A stretch of 64,000 bases of DNA from Lasiosphaeris hirsuta (Eukaryota > Ascomycota > Sordariomycetes > Sordariales > Lasiosphaeriaceae): NCBI GenBank assembly GCA_030549175.1, contig JAUKUA010000005.1, forward strand, positions 4,464,001 through 4,528,000, given 5' to 3'. The notes beneath the pieces were generated by a model, which was not told where the DNA came from, did not search any database, and saw only the letters and a program-made list of their open reading frames with translations. How positions within the stretch are numbered: position 1 is the first letter of the stretch; each line of letters opens with the position of its first letter. Of the stretch, positions 1 through 11,768 are shown piece by piece. The position numbers were made by a program, and so were the translations under genes.

Positions 1-1832
1 ACAGCAGCTCGATGCCGAGCAGGCGGTCCTTGATGGCGGTCAGGTAGGCGTACGATTGCAACACCATGACGTGCTGCACGTTGAAGCCGTACTCGGCCTT
101 GGCCCAGTACCGGAACACGATGGAGCCGTAGAGGATGGACGGGATCGCGAAGGCCAGGTTGTAGTACTTGAACCACTCGGGCCGGAAGAGGAGAAGAAGA
201 GTGCCGGGAATAGGCGAGATGAATATGCCGAGCGATACGGCAGAGTAGTAGAGTAGACCGCAGAGATAGCAGATCTTCTGCATCAGGGTGAGATTGGAAG
301 TCCAAAAGTGCTTGGTCGTGAGCAGCGTGGTGCTGCCGCGAGCCCAACGCATCTGCTGGGAGAAGAACGATCGTGGTGTGTTGGGGCAGATTCCCGTCGC
401 CAGGCAGAGCGGGATGTACCTGACTTTCCAGCCGCGGTCGGTGGCATCGAATCTGGGCATCCGCGTGTTAGTAGGCTGGACAGTTGCAGAGCCATGGAAG
501 CTGGGAAACTCACCCGGTGTGAACATCCTCCGAGAACCCAATCTCAGCTGTGCCGCCGACTTCGTCTAGGGCGCTACGGCGATAGACAGCATTGCTGCCG
601 ACACAGATGGATGCGTTCCACTTATTGCGGTTCACCTGCACGACGCGGTAGAATAGCTCTTGGGTGGCGCCGGCGCCCTGCTCGACCCAGGTCTGCTCAC
701 TGGTGACGCGGAAGAACTGGGGCGTCTGGAGAATAGCGGTCTTGGGATCAGCCATGTGCTCGACAACTGTCTCTCGCAAGAAGTCGGGGCGTGGGCAAAA
801 GTCGGCGTCGAAGATGGCAAAGAAGTCGCCGCTGGTTCTAGTAAAGGCCCATCGGAGGTTGCCTGCCTTCCGGAGGCGAGGGCGATCGTCGCGGACGATG
901 TAGTTGAATCCGTACTTCTCGGCCATGGCACGAATAGGGGCTTGGTTGCCATCATCTAGTACGTAGACGTTGAACTTGTGGGCAGGCCAGTCGAGCTTGA
1001 TGACGTGCTTGTAGGTGTTCTCAATGATCTCAATAGGCTCAGAGCAGCAAGGTAGGTACACATCGACGGTCGGTGCAGTCTCGTTGTTGATGGGATGCTG
1101 CTCCACAATTTGCAAATGGGCCTTGTAGTCCCAATCACGCCCGACAACGCCAACAAAGTACGAGATGATGAGATAGATGTTGAGGAAGCCGACAAAGACA
1201 CCGTACCAGGCAAAGATAGGGGCGCACATGGCGAATAGCCACATACCAGCAGAGAGCGTGAAAAAAGAGAAGAGGCCGAATATATAAAGCGGAATGCGGT
1301 TGGTGCGGATGTACATCAGCTTCTCGTCGTCAGTTGGCCCCGTGGGAAATATCAGCCCTGGCTCTTCTCTGGGGCAGTATGTTCTCCTGAAGGCCTCGTT
1401 TATACGCTTGAATGAGTTTCTGCTCTTGCCATCTGGCAAACTGCTCTCCTCGTCGACGGCATGAGCGGTAGGAGTAGTAGAACCTCCTTCATTGTCTGGA
1501 ACGAGGGGGTCCCTGCCCTTTCGGGGTTCTTCGGTTGATGGAACATGGGGCTACGTGTCGGTAAGTAGATGACAGGTGCTCCCGCCCTACGAGCGATACG
1601 TACAACCTCTCTGCAGTCCTGGCCAGCGAGAGTAATTCTTGGGGGTGTCTCAACTTTCGGTGAGATTTCCTAAAAGTATCAGCCTAGAAGCCCATCCTGG
1701 CACAACAGCACACACCGCAGATGTCCGTCCTGATGAAGCGCCACCCGTAGAAGAAGCATCAAAAGGATCTTGGAACGGGTCCCGGACCGAGGAACTGCCT
1801 GAGGCGAGGTGAGGAGGAGGAGAGGATGCCAT
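1..1832 (-). CDS. Cellulose-synthase-like family 2 glycosyltransferase (partial, 3' end outside window)
   Basis: Processive GT2 enzyme of the cellulose/hyaluronan synthase type; such enzymes polymerise UDP-sugars at the plasma membrane and extrude the chain. Read as four exons on the minus strand: 1716-1832, 1604-1669, 514-1550 and 1-452. Introns are 46, 53 and 61 nt; the last two have GTACGT and GTGAGT donors. 557 residues are visible. About 130 N-terminal residues are polar, followed by membrane segments. The catalytic set is complete: DDG at 260-262, DAD at 309-311, SED near 401-403 and QQMRW at 439-443 (the Q-x-x-R-W motif). Hydrophobic segments resume after QQMRW and run off the window. 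The start is the ATG at 1832, preceded by TTC and followed by G. The product sugar cannot be told from the sequence. The 46-nt first intron is the least certain point. A GH12 glucanase lies just upstream in the same direction. Confidence 0.9.
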
Positions 1833-2369
1833 GAAGAATGGTGTTTGTGAAAACGAATGTGGGTCTTGTGAAAACGAATGATTGTAGACTTGAGAAAGCC
1901 TGTGGGAACCGCCGGAGAAGAAAGTATTTCAGAAGAGTGCCAGGATAGAACGAGCGACAACACATTATAAGGATGGAGAAGTTTGAGAAACAAACCTTGG
2001 GAAACCTAGGATCCAAGACAAGAGTTGTTACAATGACACTTTCCTCAGTTCCATTGTGCAGGGTGATTAAGCCCGCAATCATCAAGACCAAGCAGGCTCT
2101 TGGGATGAAGCTAGGGGGGGGGGGGCGAACGCCCAACTGCAGATGGAGATGTTGATTTTGCTGATAGGACTACGAAGGTTCTCGGCGTGGGGCTGTTTCC
2201 CCGATCGTGAATATTGAAAACACCGAGCTGCCCAGGGGGGTGCAGATCCATGCGGGGGTCCCCGAGGGGCAGACAGGGCGGGAAAGAAAAATAAACCCCA
2301 GTGTCATGACATGGATAAAATGCAGGTACCCATACCGAGGCACGGACATGCATCAGTTGGGCATTATGA

Positions 2370-3555
2370 TTAGAGGAAATAAAGTACAGCAGCAACGGTC
2401 CCGATGATCGACATACGAGAGAGACAAGAATCGTAAACAGAACGGTGTCCAGCGGATTCAGCGAAAGAGCAAGCGTCAGGGAGCAAGTCGACGACCAGAG
2501 CTGGCGCTGGCCCAATCAAGAGGTCCATGTGAAAGTTGCTTGCCGAGAATGTAACGTTTTCAAGCGAATGGAAGGCCTCCGTGCCAAACTCGACGACTCC
2601 AATGTAGGATGCGGGGGATATCAAGCCGTTCCGCCACAGATACTGGAGAAGAGGTGATATCTCAGCGGCAAAGCTTGGCTCGCTGGACGTTGCCAACCAG
2701 GTAAAGACGTCAGTTTCGCGGTGATTCTTCCCATGGTACAGCACGCTGTTGCGAGTCAGCAGGAGCACAACAGCGGCGGTCAAGTTGCACAGGGGAGGAG
2801 AGGAGAGGGGAGGGGAGGGGGGGGGGGGGGGGGGAGGGCGACCTGCAATTTCACATGGCCAACTGTCTGGTTCAGGATGCAGTTGCTGTCGGGGTCGTAT
2901 CCCAAAGGTTGCGCAGAGCCGACCTTGCCAACCCAGATCATGATCTCAGTCTCTGCCGTCGTTGCGTCCTCCGACTTGGCAGGATTGCGATCGGCGAATA
3001 TGTCAAAAGCCACGTTTGCAGTAGCGCCGACGTCTGCTAAGCCGGACTCGTTGAGGCTAAGGACGGGAAGCGGCGTCTTGCCGGGTCCCATGGACCACTG
3101 GGCCGTGAGAATGAGTGCCGAGATGTTCGACAGGGGTGCTGGTAAAGCGGGAGCCGTAAGTTTGACGTGGGGATAAGAGTGCACCGTCTGGGGTTCCTCT
3201 ACCCAGGACCATGTGGCATCGAATGTGGGTGGCGAGTCTTGGACCTGGCGGGTGGCGTCGAGTCAGAGACAGTCCGGGGTAAAAAATGGGAGGGGACACA
3301 ATGTCTCTGTCGCTCACCGAGATGCACTGAAAGCCTTTGCCGTCGGGGTTCCACGCGTTGGGGTTGACTGTGATGGCTGGTGAGCTTCATGCGCGTGGAT
3401 GTTTTTCTGCAGAGCCAAAAGCAGCTGGGTGGGCGCGTACAAGTCAGGTCGTCGGAGCTCGTATAGCTCTTTTGGTCGCAGACTGTCGCATCGTACTTGG
3501 CTGCGACCTGCTGCACCAGCAGCGCGAGGGCCTGGACGCGTGCTGAGAACAACAT
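2370..3555 (-). CDS. GH12 endo-beta-1,4-glucanase / xyloglucanase
   Basis: Retaining beta-glucanase of glycoside hydrolase family 12, probably secreted. Proposed exons on the minus strand: 3441-3555, 3318-3367, 2847-3244 and 2370-2745, giving 312 residues. A weak hydrophobic N-terminus is followed by CDQ, as at the mature start of many GH12 enzymes. HSYPHVKL and SNI-x-W mark the conserved strands. The nucleophile is E155 in EIMIW and the acid/base is E244 in FGTEAF; their spacing of about 89 matches the family. Intron 3 joins in frame only with a GC donor (GCAGGT) and an AG acceptor at 2746; it contains a long C-run that may be miscounted. The C-terminus runs about 50 residues past the usual GH12 end, and a GTATGT donor lies inside this tail, so the last exon may be shorter. 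The family call is firm; exon edges are less so. Confidence 0.82.
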
Positions 3556-5004
3556 GTTGGATAATTTGGAGGCGGGGGCGATGGTGTGATGATGGTGTGT
3601 GGACTATGGGGAGAACCCTCGATCACAGCAGGGCAGGAACACTGTTGTTAAGGGCACCATGTCCTCCGCCAATGCTGTCGTCTCACTTCTTGCTGCCGCG
3701 CCGTCACGGAAAACCAGGGTCTGCTCGTCTTGCTGCTCGCTCCTTCCATCCCGGCTCCTGGGCCGTGAGCAGTGAGCAGTGAGCAGTGAGCAGTGAGCGA
3801 GCAACGGGCATGCTGCGAAGCTGGCAGGGTTTGTCGAAAAACACGGGAGGCGCAACTGCAGTTGCCAACGAATTGCGGTGCACTTGCGATGCGCTTGCGA
3901 TACGTCCGGCAGCACGTCGTCAAGGCCGTCTTGGCGGCCAAATGCGATGCAGGGTTCGAGGGTCGAAAACGCTCGCCGACTTCCGGGGTTGAGGTCGATC
4001 GGCCGCATCTCCTGGCCGCGGCTTGCCACGCACGGCGAAGCTTCTTGAGAAGCGGGCAGGGGCATCCTTCTTATCTCTCTGCGCCAGAATGTTCCCCAGA
4101 TCGCCGCTAGGTATTGCTTGCTCTTGTTGCGCCTCAGGCCACGCAAATCTGAATAGTTTGCCTCTTTGGTTGCATTGGGATCACCCGGCATGCATCTTCA
4201 GATCCTCTTGAGCCTCATCGTGGTCGTCACGCCAGGGGGCGTTGGCTTCTCCAGCTGCCCGTCACCACTGAATCACACCAACCCACCACCACCAGCGCCG
4301 CACTTGGGGGTCACTCTGGGCAACACGGGGAATTCGGACCGTTCTAGAAAAGGATGGTGCAAGGCATTGCCGCCTTGTCCGGGCGTCACGGCGGTCCGTG
4401 TTACCGTGTTCACCTCCGGCTCTCTGCATCCGAACGTGCAATGGCTTGAGGCTTGCATATCGTGCTGGGCTACCGCGTCGCACGGCTGGGTCGGGGCGGA
4501 TATGTCACACCCAGTATAGTGATTTCTCTGTGGCGGGCGTTGCCGGGCTGCTGTGACGGCCTTCTCCCTGCTGCTGGACGCGGATGCGCGTTTGGGGCAT
4601 CATTGCCATTGTGATGGGTTCGACCATCTCAGGCTATGGCGGCAAACGGCTGGAATTCGACCAAGCCCGACCATCCGTACCGTCGATGATCGACGATGAT
4701 TTGCTGCTTTTGCTCCAGGAGAAGGACTGTCGAAATAGCTAATACCACTTTGGCATCGCGTAGATTTGGAAGCCATCCGAGATGGAACGTCGACACCACT
4801 TGCCTTGGAACGTGTTCGCCCATTACTTATACACGCAAACTTTGTAGTATATATCCTCAATTGTTGAGCCCAGCCCTGTTGCTTGATGCGAAATCTCTCC
4901 ACATCCCCAGAACCGAGACACTGAACGATCACCACTCTGAGTCCCGAAGCATACACAGCTGAACCACGTTTGCGTCGTACGGTGTGCGGCAACGAGCAGA
5001 AGCG
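3556..5004. other. Intergenic region
   Basis: Upstream of the GH12 gene (leftward) and of the UDP-glucose dehydrogenase gene (rightward), so it probably holds both promoters. No open frame here resembles a protein. The only distinct feature is the heptamer array at 3765-3799. Confidence 0.6.
3765..3799. repeat. Tandem heptamer GTGAGCA x5
   Basis: Five direct copies of GTGAGCA lie head to tail in the putative GH12 promoter region. No function is apparent. Confidence 0.85.
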
Positions 5005-7103
5005 ATGGAAAATCCCCACCCTGAGCCCGAGGCACTCCGGCCTACCCTTCCCTTTCTGAATAGCCGCCTCGCGCGGTCACTCCCGAGCAGTCAGTCGATA
5101 GCATCGGCGTTGAGTCCCGGGGCCTCAACACCGACTTCATGGGCCGGCAACCAGTGGCTCCGTGGCACACCGGACACATCTCCAACCAGCTCCGAAGCCG
5201 GATCACCCGAACTGAGGCCGAAGCTTCGTATTGACGATGGAAGAATATCCCCGGCTATTGAGCCCCAGCCTCAGGCAGTCGTCCAAGTAGCCGGTCCCGT
5301 GAAGAGCATTTGCTTCATTGGTGCTGGCTTCGTCGGTAAGTCTCTGGTGCATTGCATCGATTGTGGTGTTTTGACCCTGGCACAGGTGGTCCAACAGCAG
5401 CTGTCATTGCCTACCACAACCCCCGGATCATGGTCAACGTTGTCGATTTGAACCAGCAAAGGGTTGACGCCTGGAACTCGCGGCATCTTCCTATTCACGA
5501 GGATGGCCTGCTCAAGGTTGTGCGAGTGGCAAGAGACGGCACAGCTGACGCGACGGCATTCCTGCCTGGGCTTTCACGCCCGGTAGAGCTGAAGGCTCGC
5601 CAGCCTAACCTGGTGTTCTCCACCCGGGTAATCGAGTCCATCGGAGAGGCAGACGCTGTCTTCATTTGTGTCAACACACCCACCAAGACACATGGTCTAG
5701 GCGCCGGCTCTATGGCGGACGTCAGCGCCATCGAGAGCGCTGCTCGCACAGTCGCGAAGCATGCCAAAGCCGGCACAATAATCGTGGAGAAGAGCACTGT
5801 CCCGTGCGGCACGGCGCGGATGATCCAGGACATCGTAAGTTGAGCACCAGATCCAATGACTTCGGAAAATGCTGACGCTGATCAGCTCCGTTATCACCGC
5901 CCCGAGACCACCTTCCAAGTCTTGTCGAATCCGGAGTTTCTGGCTGAGGGCACCGCTGTCGACAACCTGATGCACCCCGACCGCATTCTGATCGGGAGCG
6001 CCCAGACTTTACCTGGGCTACGCGCAGCGGCACTTCTCAAAGATGTCTACGCCGCGTGGGTTTCTCCTGCACGCATTGTGACGGTGAACACGTTCAGCAG
6101 TGAGCTTGCTAAGCTCGTGGCCAACACCATGCTCGCCCAGCGCATCAGCAGTGTCAATGCCGTCAGTGCCATCTGTGAAGAGATTGGCCTTGGAGCCGAT
6201 GTTGATGATGTCAGCCTGGCTCTTGGTAAAGATACTAGGCTGGGGCCCAAGTTTCTACAGGCTGGAGTTGGCTTCGGCGGTTCATGCTTCGAGAAAGACA
6301 TTCTTAACCTAGCGTACCTTGCGAGCGAGTTACACCTCGATGTTGTGGCTGACTACTGGCTGGGAATACTGAGGATCAACGAGTACCAGCGACAGCGGTA
6401 TGCGTGCAACGTGGTTCGTGAGCTCAACGGTTCACTTCGGGGGAAGAAGATTGCGGTCTTGGGATTTGCCTTTAAGGATGGGACCAACGACACCCGCAAT
6501 AGCATTGCTGTCCACATCATCAAGGACCTCGCTGGCGAGATGTCCCGCGAAATTGCGATATTTGATCCTGGCTGTGCTTCGGCCGACATCCTGGTGGAGA
6601 TCGAGAAAATCGGCCTAACGCAAGATCAGTTCAGCAGAATCCGCATCTGCACCGACTGGAGAGAGGTGGTCCAAGAAGCCAGCGCGATATGCGTCCTGAC
6701 GCAATGGAGGCAATTCCGTGGGCGTCAAATTAGGGGCCCACAGAAGTCACCAGAGAAGCACACGAACACGTCCGGTAGGGCCATGACACCAATCATGAGA
6801 GATGAGGCTCTCACCGAGATGAAGATTCTGGCCTTGGAAGATGTCGCGCGCCGAGAGAGCTCAGTATCGGAAGACCCCCTAGGAAGACTCAAGCCACTGC
6901 GTCCGTGCACCAACAATTGTAGGCATTGCGGCGTCAGCCTTGGCCGGCCTCACAGCGAGGACACAGTTGACTGGCTTGAGGTTGCGGCCATGATGCAAGA
7001 GCCCCGCTGGGTATTTGACGGCCGTAATGTCGTCAATCATCTTGAACTCCAGGGGTTGGGCTTTAGGGTGAGGGGAATCGGAAAGGGAGCCTGGATGGGC
7101 TGA
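5005..7103 (+). CDS. UDP-glucose 6-dehydrogenase (UDP-glucose/GDP-mannose dehydrogenase family)
   Basis: NAD-dependent four-electron oxidation of UDP-glucose to UDP-glucuronate is the expected reaction. Exons are 5005-5335, 5386-5834 and 5886-7103 (665 residues). Both introns (50 and 51 nt) start GTAAGT, and the second has the branch site GCTGACG. The Rossmann motif GAGFVGG is at 106-112, split by intron 1. The catalytic cysteine is C394 in GFGGSCFEKD. FAFKDGTNDTR and the C-terminal VFDGRN support the third domain. A polar N-terminal extension of about 95 residues precedes the fold. Before VFDGRN lies an insertion with cysteines spaced CTNNCRHC, which I believe recurs in fungal paralogues and could bind metal. 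Other nucleotide-sugar dehydrogenases share these motifs, so substrate is inferred. It would supply UDP-glucuronate to the GT2 enzyme at 1-1832. Confidence 0.9.
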
Positions 7104-10100
7104 GAAAGCACAAGGATAGTTGACCAGTTGTTTGCCTGCGTTCTGGCATTTGAGCATGCCTTGTTCTGGGAGGAAAATGCCCTGTTCCCTGGTATACTAG
7201 CAGTCAGCAGTTGCCCTAGTAGTAATTCTCCACGCTTGGAGCCATTGTCTATAGCACATGCATCTCAGCAACGTAGTGCGGTAATTTGCTTCGTTTTGCT
7301 CAACGTACCGGCGGCCCCATCCGGCTTCAATCTGACCATCTCTGCAAACTTGTTCTAGGGCATCATCGCTGATAGCGACGGAAATCGGCCGATGCCTGTG
7401 CGACTTGGAAGACTGTCCTGCGTTCGCCGGTGAGTCACTTGGTGGGAAGGGTCTGTGCAAATGCCATTGATGACTCTCTGAGAGGGTTGTGTGTGTGGGA
7501 TGATGAGCAACCAGTTATAAGATGAATTGACCATCAACCTCAGTTGCGACGACGGTGACAGTTCAAGTTGCATGCATGCACGCGACAGAATTGAGTACCT
7601 AACTCGGACATGTGGGTATGTCAGGCAAGTGCGAAGCTCTCAGAACCCTCGGACCACTTCCTGGTGAAGGCTTCCGCGATTGATCAGGAGATACCTGCAA
7701 AGCCTGCCAACACAAGGAAAAAGCACTACGCGGCCATTTGCGACCTGGTCCCCAGACCCGTGGATGTACCCTAGAAGCTGAGCTGTTAGTGAACCTTTAG
7801 ATTTCGCGTGCAAAAAGCACCCTCTCTAGTTACCCCCAAATAACAGAGAGCCTGTACGTAATCCGTAGTACACCCCTCTCGGTGCCCGGTCCTCGAACCC
7901 GCGAGCCCCTTGCCGACGGACCCAAAGCAATTGGCACGCCTGATCGAAAACACTGCTGACAAGAAATGTCGCTGCCAAGAACGTCGGAATTGTGCAACCT
8001 GCCTGTCGGCTAGCACCCACGAGCATTTTGCAACTTGGCACAATTATTTTCTGGATCGTCAAACAAAACTGTTACACTGAGATTTTGCAAGCACCGCATG
8101 GCACCCGTGTCGAACCAACCCCGAATCACTTCTTCGATGCTCGCGATCTCTTCAGGGTACTCCGTACTCGCCAGGGGTCGCTATTGACCTGGGGCCGTCC
8201 CCTTTTCACCCCGCAGGGATTCAAGCTTGGGTGCGGTCGGTGCATGAACGGCCACATTTTCCCGATTTAGCGACACTCGGGACGAGATTGGAAGGCGAAG
8301 CTTCGAAATGCTGGCGGCCCTGAGCCCGTCGTCCAGCGAAACAGCGACGTAACCCGCGGCATACGTCACAATTGGTTGGCTTCTTCAAGCGACCGCAGAC
8401 AGCCTTCCCTTTGCTCGTGTTGCTGGCTTTCGCCATTGGCGGGCGAAGCTTTTGTTGACGGCCTTTGTTGATAGGGAGCAATGTTTCGGCGGGTGAGCGC
8501 GAGCGCTTATTCCCAGCAGTTCGGCTCTGGCGCATCGGCAAACGGGACGGGACGGTCTCTGGAGAAGCTCGCCTCCTGGCAAGGCTGAGGTTTCGTGCAA
8601 CCTCCTTAATTTCCGACAACATTCAGCTCTTCGCCCCGACTGGCAGTATTAACCGCTGTCAGACTGGCTAAACTTCCACTGTCGCGCACTGGGGTTGGCC
8701 TAGTTGTCCCACCCCCCCCCCCCCATCCAACATCCACGATGACGCTGCTGAGGCCATGATGCCATCTAGCTCGCGAGAATAGGTCTGGAATGACGAAAAC
8801 TCGATCCTGTGTGACCCATGGGCTCTCTTGACCGAAAAGGATAGCCTAGGCGATGTGTGGCGATTGACGACAGGTGGCCACAGGGCAGACTCTACAGGCA
8901 AAGCCGGCGAGTGTGCAACCCGATGCGAGCTATCAGTAATCCGTGACGCAATCCCCTCACCGAGGTGAGCATCCGCTGCCATCTGGCTTTGTTGCCCGCC
9001 GAAGACTCATCTGAGACCTCGGATTAGGCACCCTCTGTGGCAACTCGGATCGTCGCAAAGGCAGAAGCCGAATGCACCGTACCACGGAGTACCAGTCACC
9101 ACCATCTCAGCTGCCTCTCGGGAAGTGGATGCCAGATGGAGCAGCGCGACAGACAGGCAGCTGTCAAGTATGCTCGATGTTGGCCTGGAAAAGCGACCAG
9201 GTATGCAAGATTACCGCGATGCGTTTGAGGTCCTGAGAACCGATATTGAAAGCAGTGGCGAGACGGCCACCGAAATGAAACTGGCCTTGCGCCTGGCGGT
9301 TCTGCGCGCTACCAACTGCACGGTTCCGTTTCAACGGCCGCTTTTTGGGTTCAATATTCGAGAGAAGGCTGACATCACATCTAGAGTGTCATTGGATCGA
9401 CATTGCTGCAGGGCCGAGGACCTAGGGCTTGTTACTTGGCCGTGGCTGTGTTGTTCGTAACTGCGGTACGGCCCTCGAGTCTAGGACTGTAGTGTAGAGG
9501 CGACGGGAGTGCTCGGAATGCTTTGCTGACCTCCTAGCCAAACTCGCAAAGATCACGGGAAAGCTCGGTAGACAATCCCCGGTAAATCTTTTCTGTTACT
9601 GATGCTGACAATGGTTGCCCCTCATCGACTCTCTTCACCCTCCCTCCTTTACTTTCTTTCGCGGGGCGGACAGGCTCAGCCTCGATCTGGCGCGGTGTTA
9701 TGAATCCATGGTCTGCATTCTGCATTGCCGGTTCCTACCGACAAATGCAGATGCAGTCTTGGCCGCACCGCATCTTGACACGGGCTTGGGACGAATAGGC
9801 TGGCTCAGGCGGCGTTCGCGACGGGCTTAGGAACCGCGAGGATGCGGAACACTGGACGGCCGACAGCAGGTGGCTTTTCTGGGGTTCTGCGAGGTGACGA
9901 ACCACCCCCGACCCACGACATCCCCACCTCTATGAGGCCAGCCCAACAGAGGCATATCCACTATAGCGCCTGCTGACACTGGTCACTGGCGCGCGACGTC
10001 AGGACAAGTCGGCAGCCGCACCCGCAACCTGGAAGCCTCTCCCGCATTCGCAGCAGCCAGTCGCCCCGGTCACTCAACGTCTGCGGAGTGACTCAGGTTG

Positions 10101-11768
10101 CCGACGGAGAATTTGCACCATCCGCATTTCGGTCTGCACTGTCACTGGCAGATAGATGGTGGATGGGCGTGGCATGTCTCGTCGAGCCAAAGGGCTGCTG
10201 TGTATCCATCGCTGCTAGTGCAGTGCAGTTTGGGCAGCCGCGGTTCGTGTGTGGATGCCTTCGGGTGCTGCTCGAACTACTGTGGTCTCCCCAACCACAG
10301 GGCTTTCCTACAATGGCCTGGCCCATGCCCTCATTGTGCCGGCCCGAGGGCGCGGGTGCTGTGCGCGGATGCATAGGTCGCTTGTTTCGAGCTTTCATTT
10401 TTACTGATGCTAAATAAGCAGCGTCTATCGAGACAGACAGACACGCAGGCGAAAGCTGATTTAGGCGATGCTATTTTTGAGTTGACAGTTTTGTCGCCGC
10501 TGCGGTGTTCGTCGGATCCAGCCTGTTGGGTGTGGTGCAGACAGTTTTGAGTGCTCTCGGCCAGTGGGCTCCCTCATCTCTGGGGAGCTCCAGTTTCAAA
10601 TCGTCCCACCCGCAGCCGGCCCTTACCTGACCGCAGGCACACCCATTGACACCCCGGTCGATACGAATTGCGGGACTCTAAATCCGCTCCAGATCCCGTC
10701 ACCAGGCCCTGCGAGTGCCTGGCATGCCTGGCCCGGGCTCCCTCCTCCTCCTCCGCTCAGTGGTCGTCTCCGCACACACCACAACGCCCCATTCTGGCTG
10801 ACCTATGGCGGTCACCCGGCCCTCTAGGAGCAAGCTCAGCCCTCCCGGCTGCAGTGGCGCCTCATTGGCCTGCCTGTCTGCAAGGAGTAGGAGTGCCGGT
10901 TGTGCTGCTCGCTTGGTCCACCCCCATTCCGTCGCGCCGCAGCCTGCCTGCCCAACCCTCCAAAAGAAGCAGGAAGCAGCAAGAGACAGAGAGGCCTACC
11001 ACCCCGCTACCACCCCGCTGCCGCTCTGTCCGTCCTCAGGCAGACGCCTTTTCGGGCGGCCGCTAGGCTGGCGCGGTCCCTACGCAGACACCCGTGTCCC
11101 GCGAGCGCTCAGCAAATGTCGAACGAGTGCAGGTGCCAGGAAGGTGTGTGCCCAGGCCCGGGCCCTCTGCGAGCCTCACAGGGTGACACTACATGGTACA
11201 TGGGCGTGCCCTCACCAGAGGGCAGGGGGGGTGAAGGTGGGAGCTTTCCCTCCCTGGCGTCGCTCACCCACTCACCTTCGCATCTTGTATTTAAAACAAA
11301 GGACCGCCCACCCCCCCTCTGGTATTGGCTCCATCCAACCCACAGCCCAAATACACACAGCACACATAACACAGCACACATAACACCACCATAAGCATAC
11401 CTCGTCGGCACACGCTGTATCACATCAGACAAACCTCCCCACGACACTGTCATCTCCCCCATATCCATTTAACACACTGCCGTCGCCCTCGCTCGCCTTC
11501 CCGCCTGAGCCGTGAGCATATGTCCTCATGTCTTTGACTACATCTCGGTCCTTCCCCACAGACAGCTTCGTCCCAGACACGGCCGATTGATACTCAGCTT
11601 AATCCGACTCAACACCCGGTCACCATAGACAACACACTACATAACCACCGACACAGGTCCCCTTCACGCCGCCACGCGCAGAGGGAGTATCCTAACCACA
11701 GCGCGAGACTTGCCGAAGAGCTCGTGTTATCGGAACCACACTTATCGCATTCGTTCAATACCGACACA
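7104..11768. other. Long gene-poor intergenic region
   Basis: About 4.7 kb with no frame I can match to a protein and no transposon ends. Open frames are short, overlap on both strands and are compositionally biased. The last 400 bases are C- and A-rich with CACA runs, like a fungal 5' untranslated leader for the gene at 11769. Confidence 0.5.

Noticed and set aside
7880..7920. TTCGA-containing stretch that hinted at a tRNA T-arm on the minus strand
   Set aside because: The bases on either side of the loop do not pair and no acceptor or anticodon stem could be drawn.
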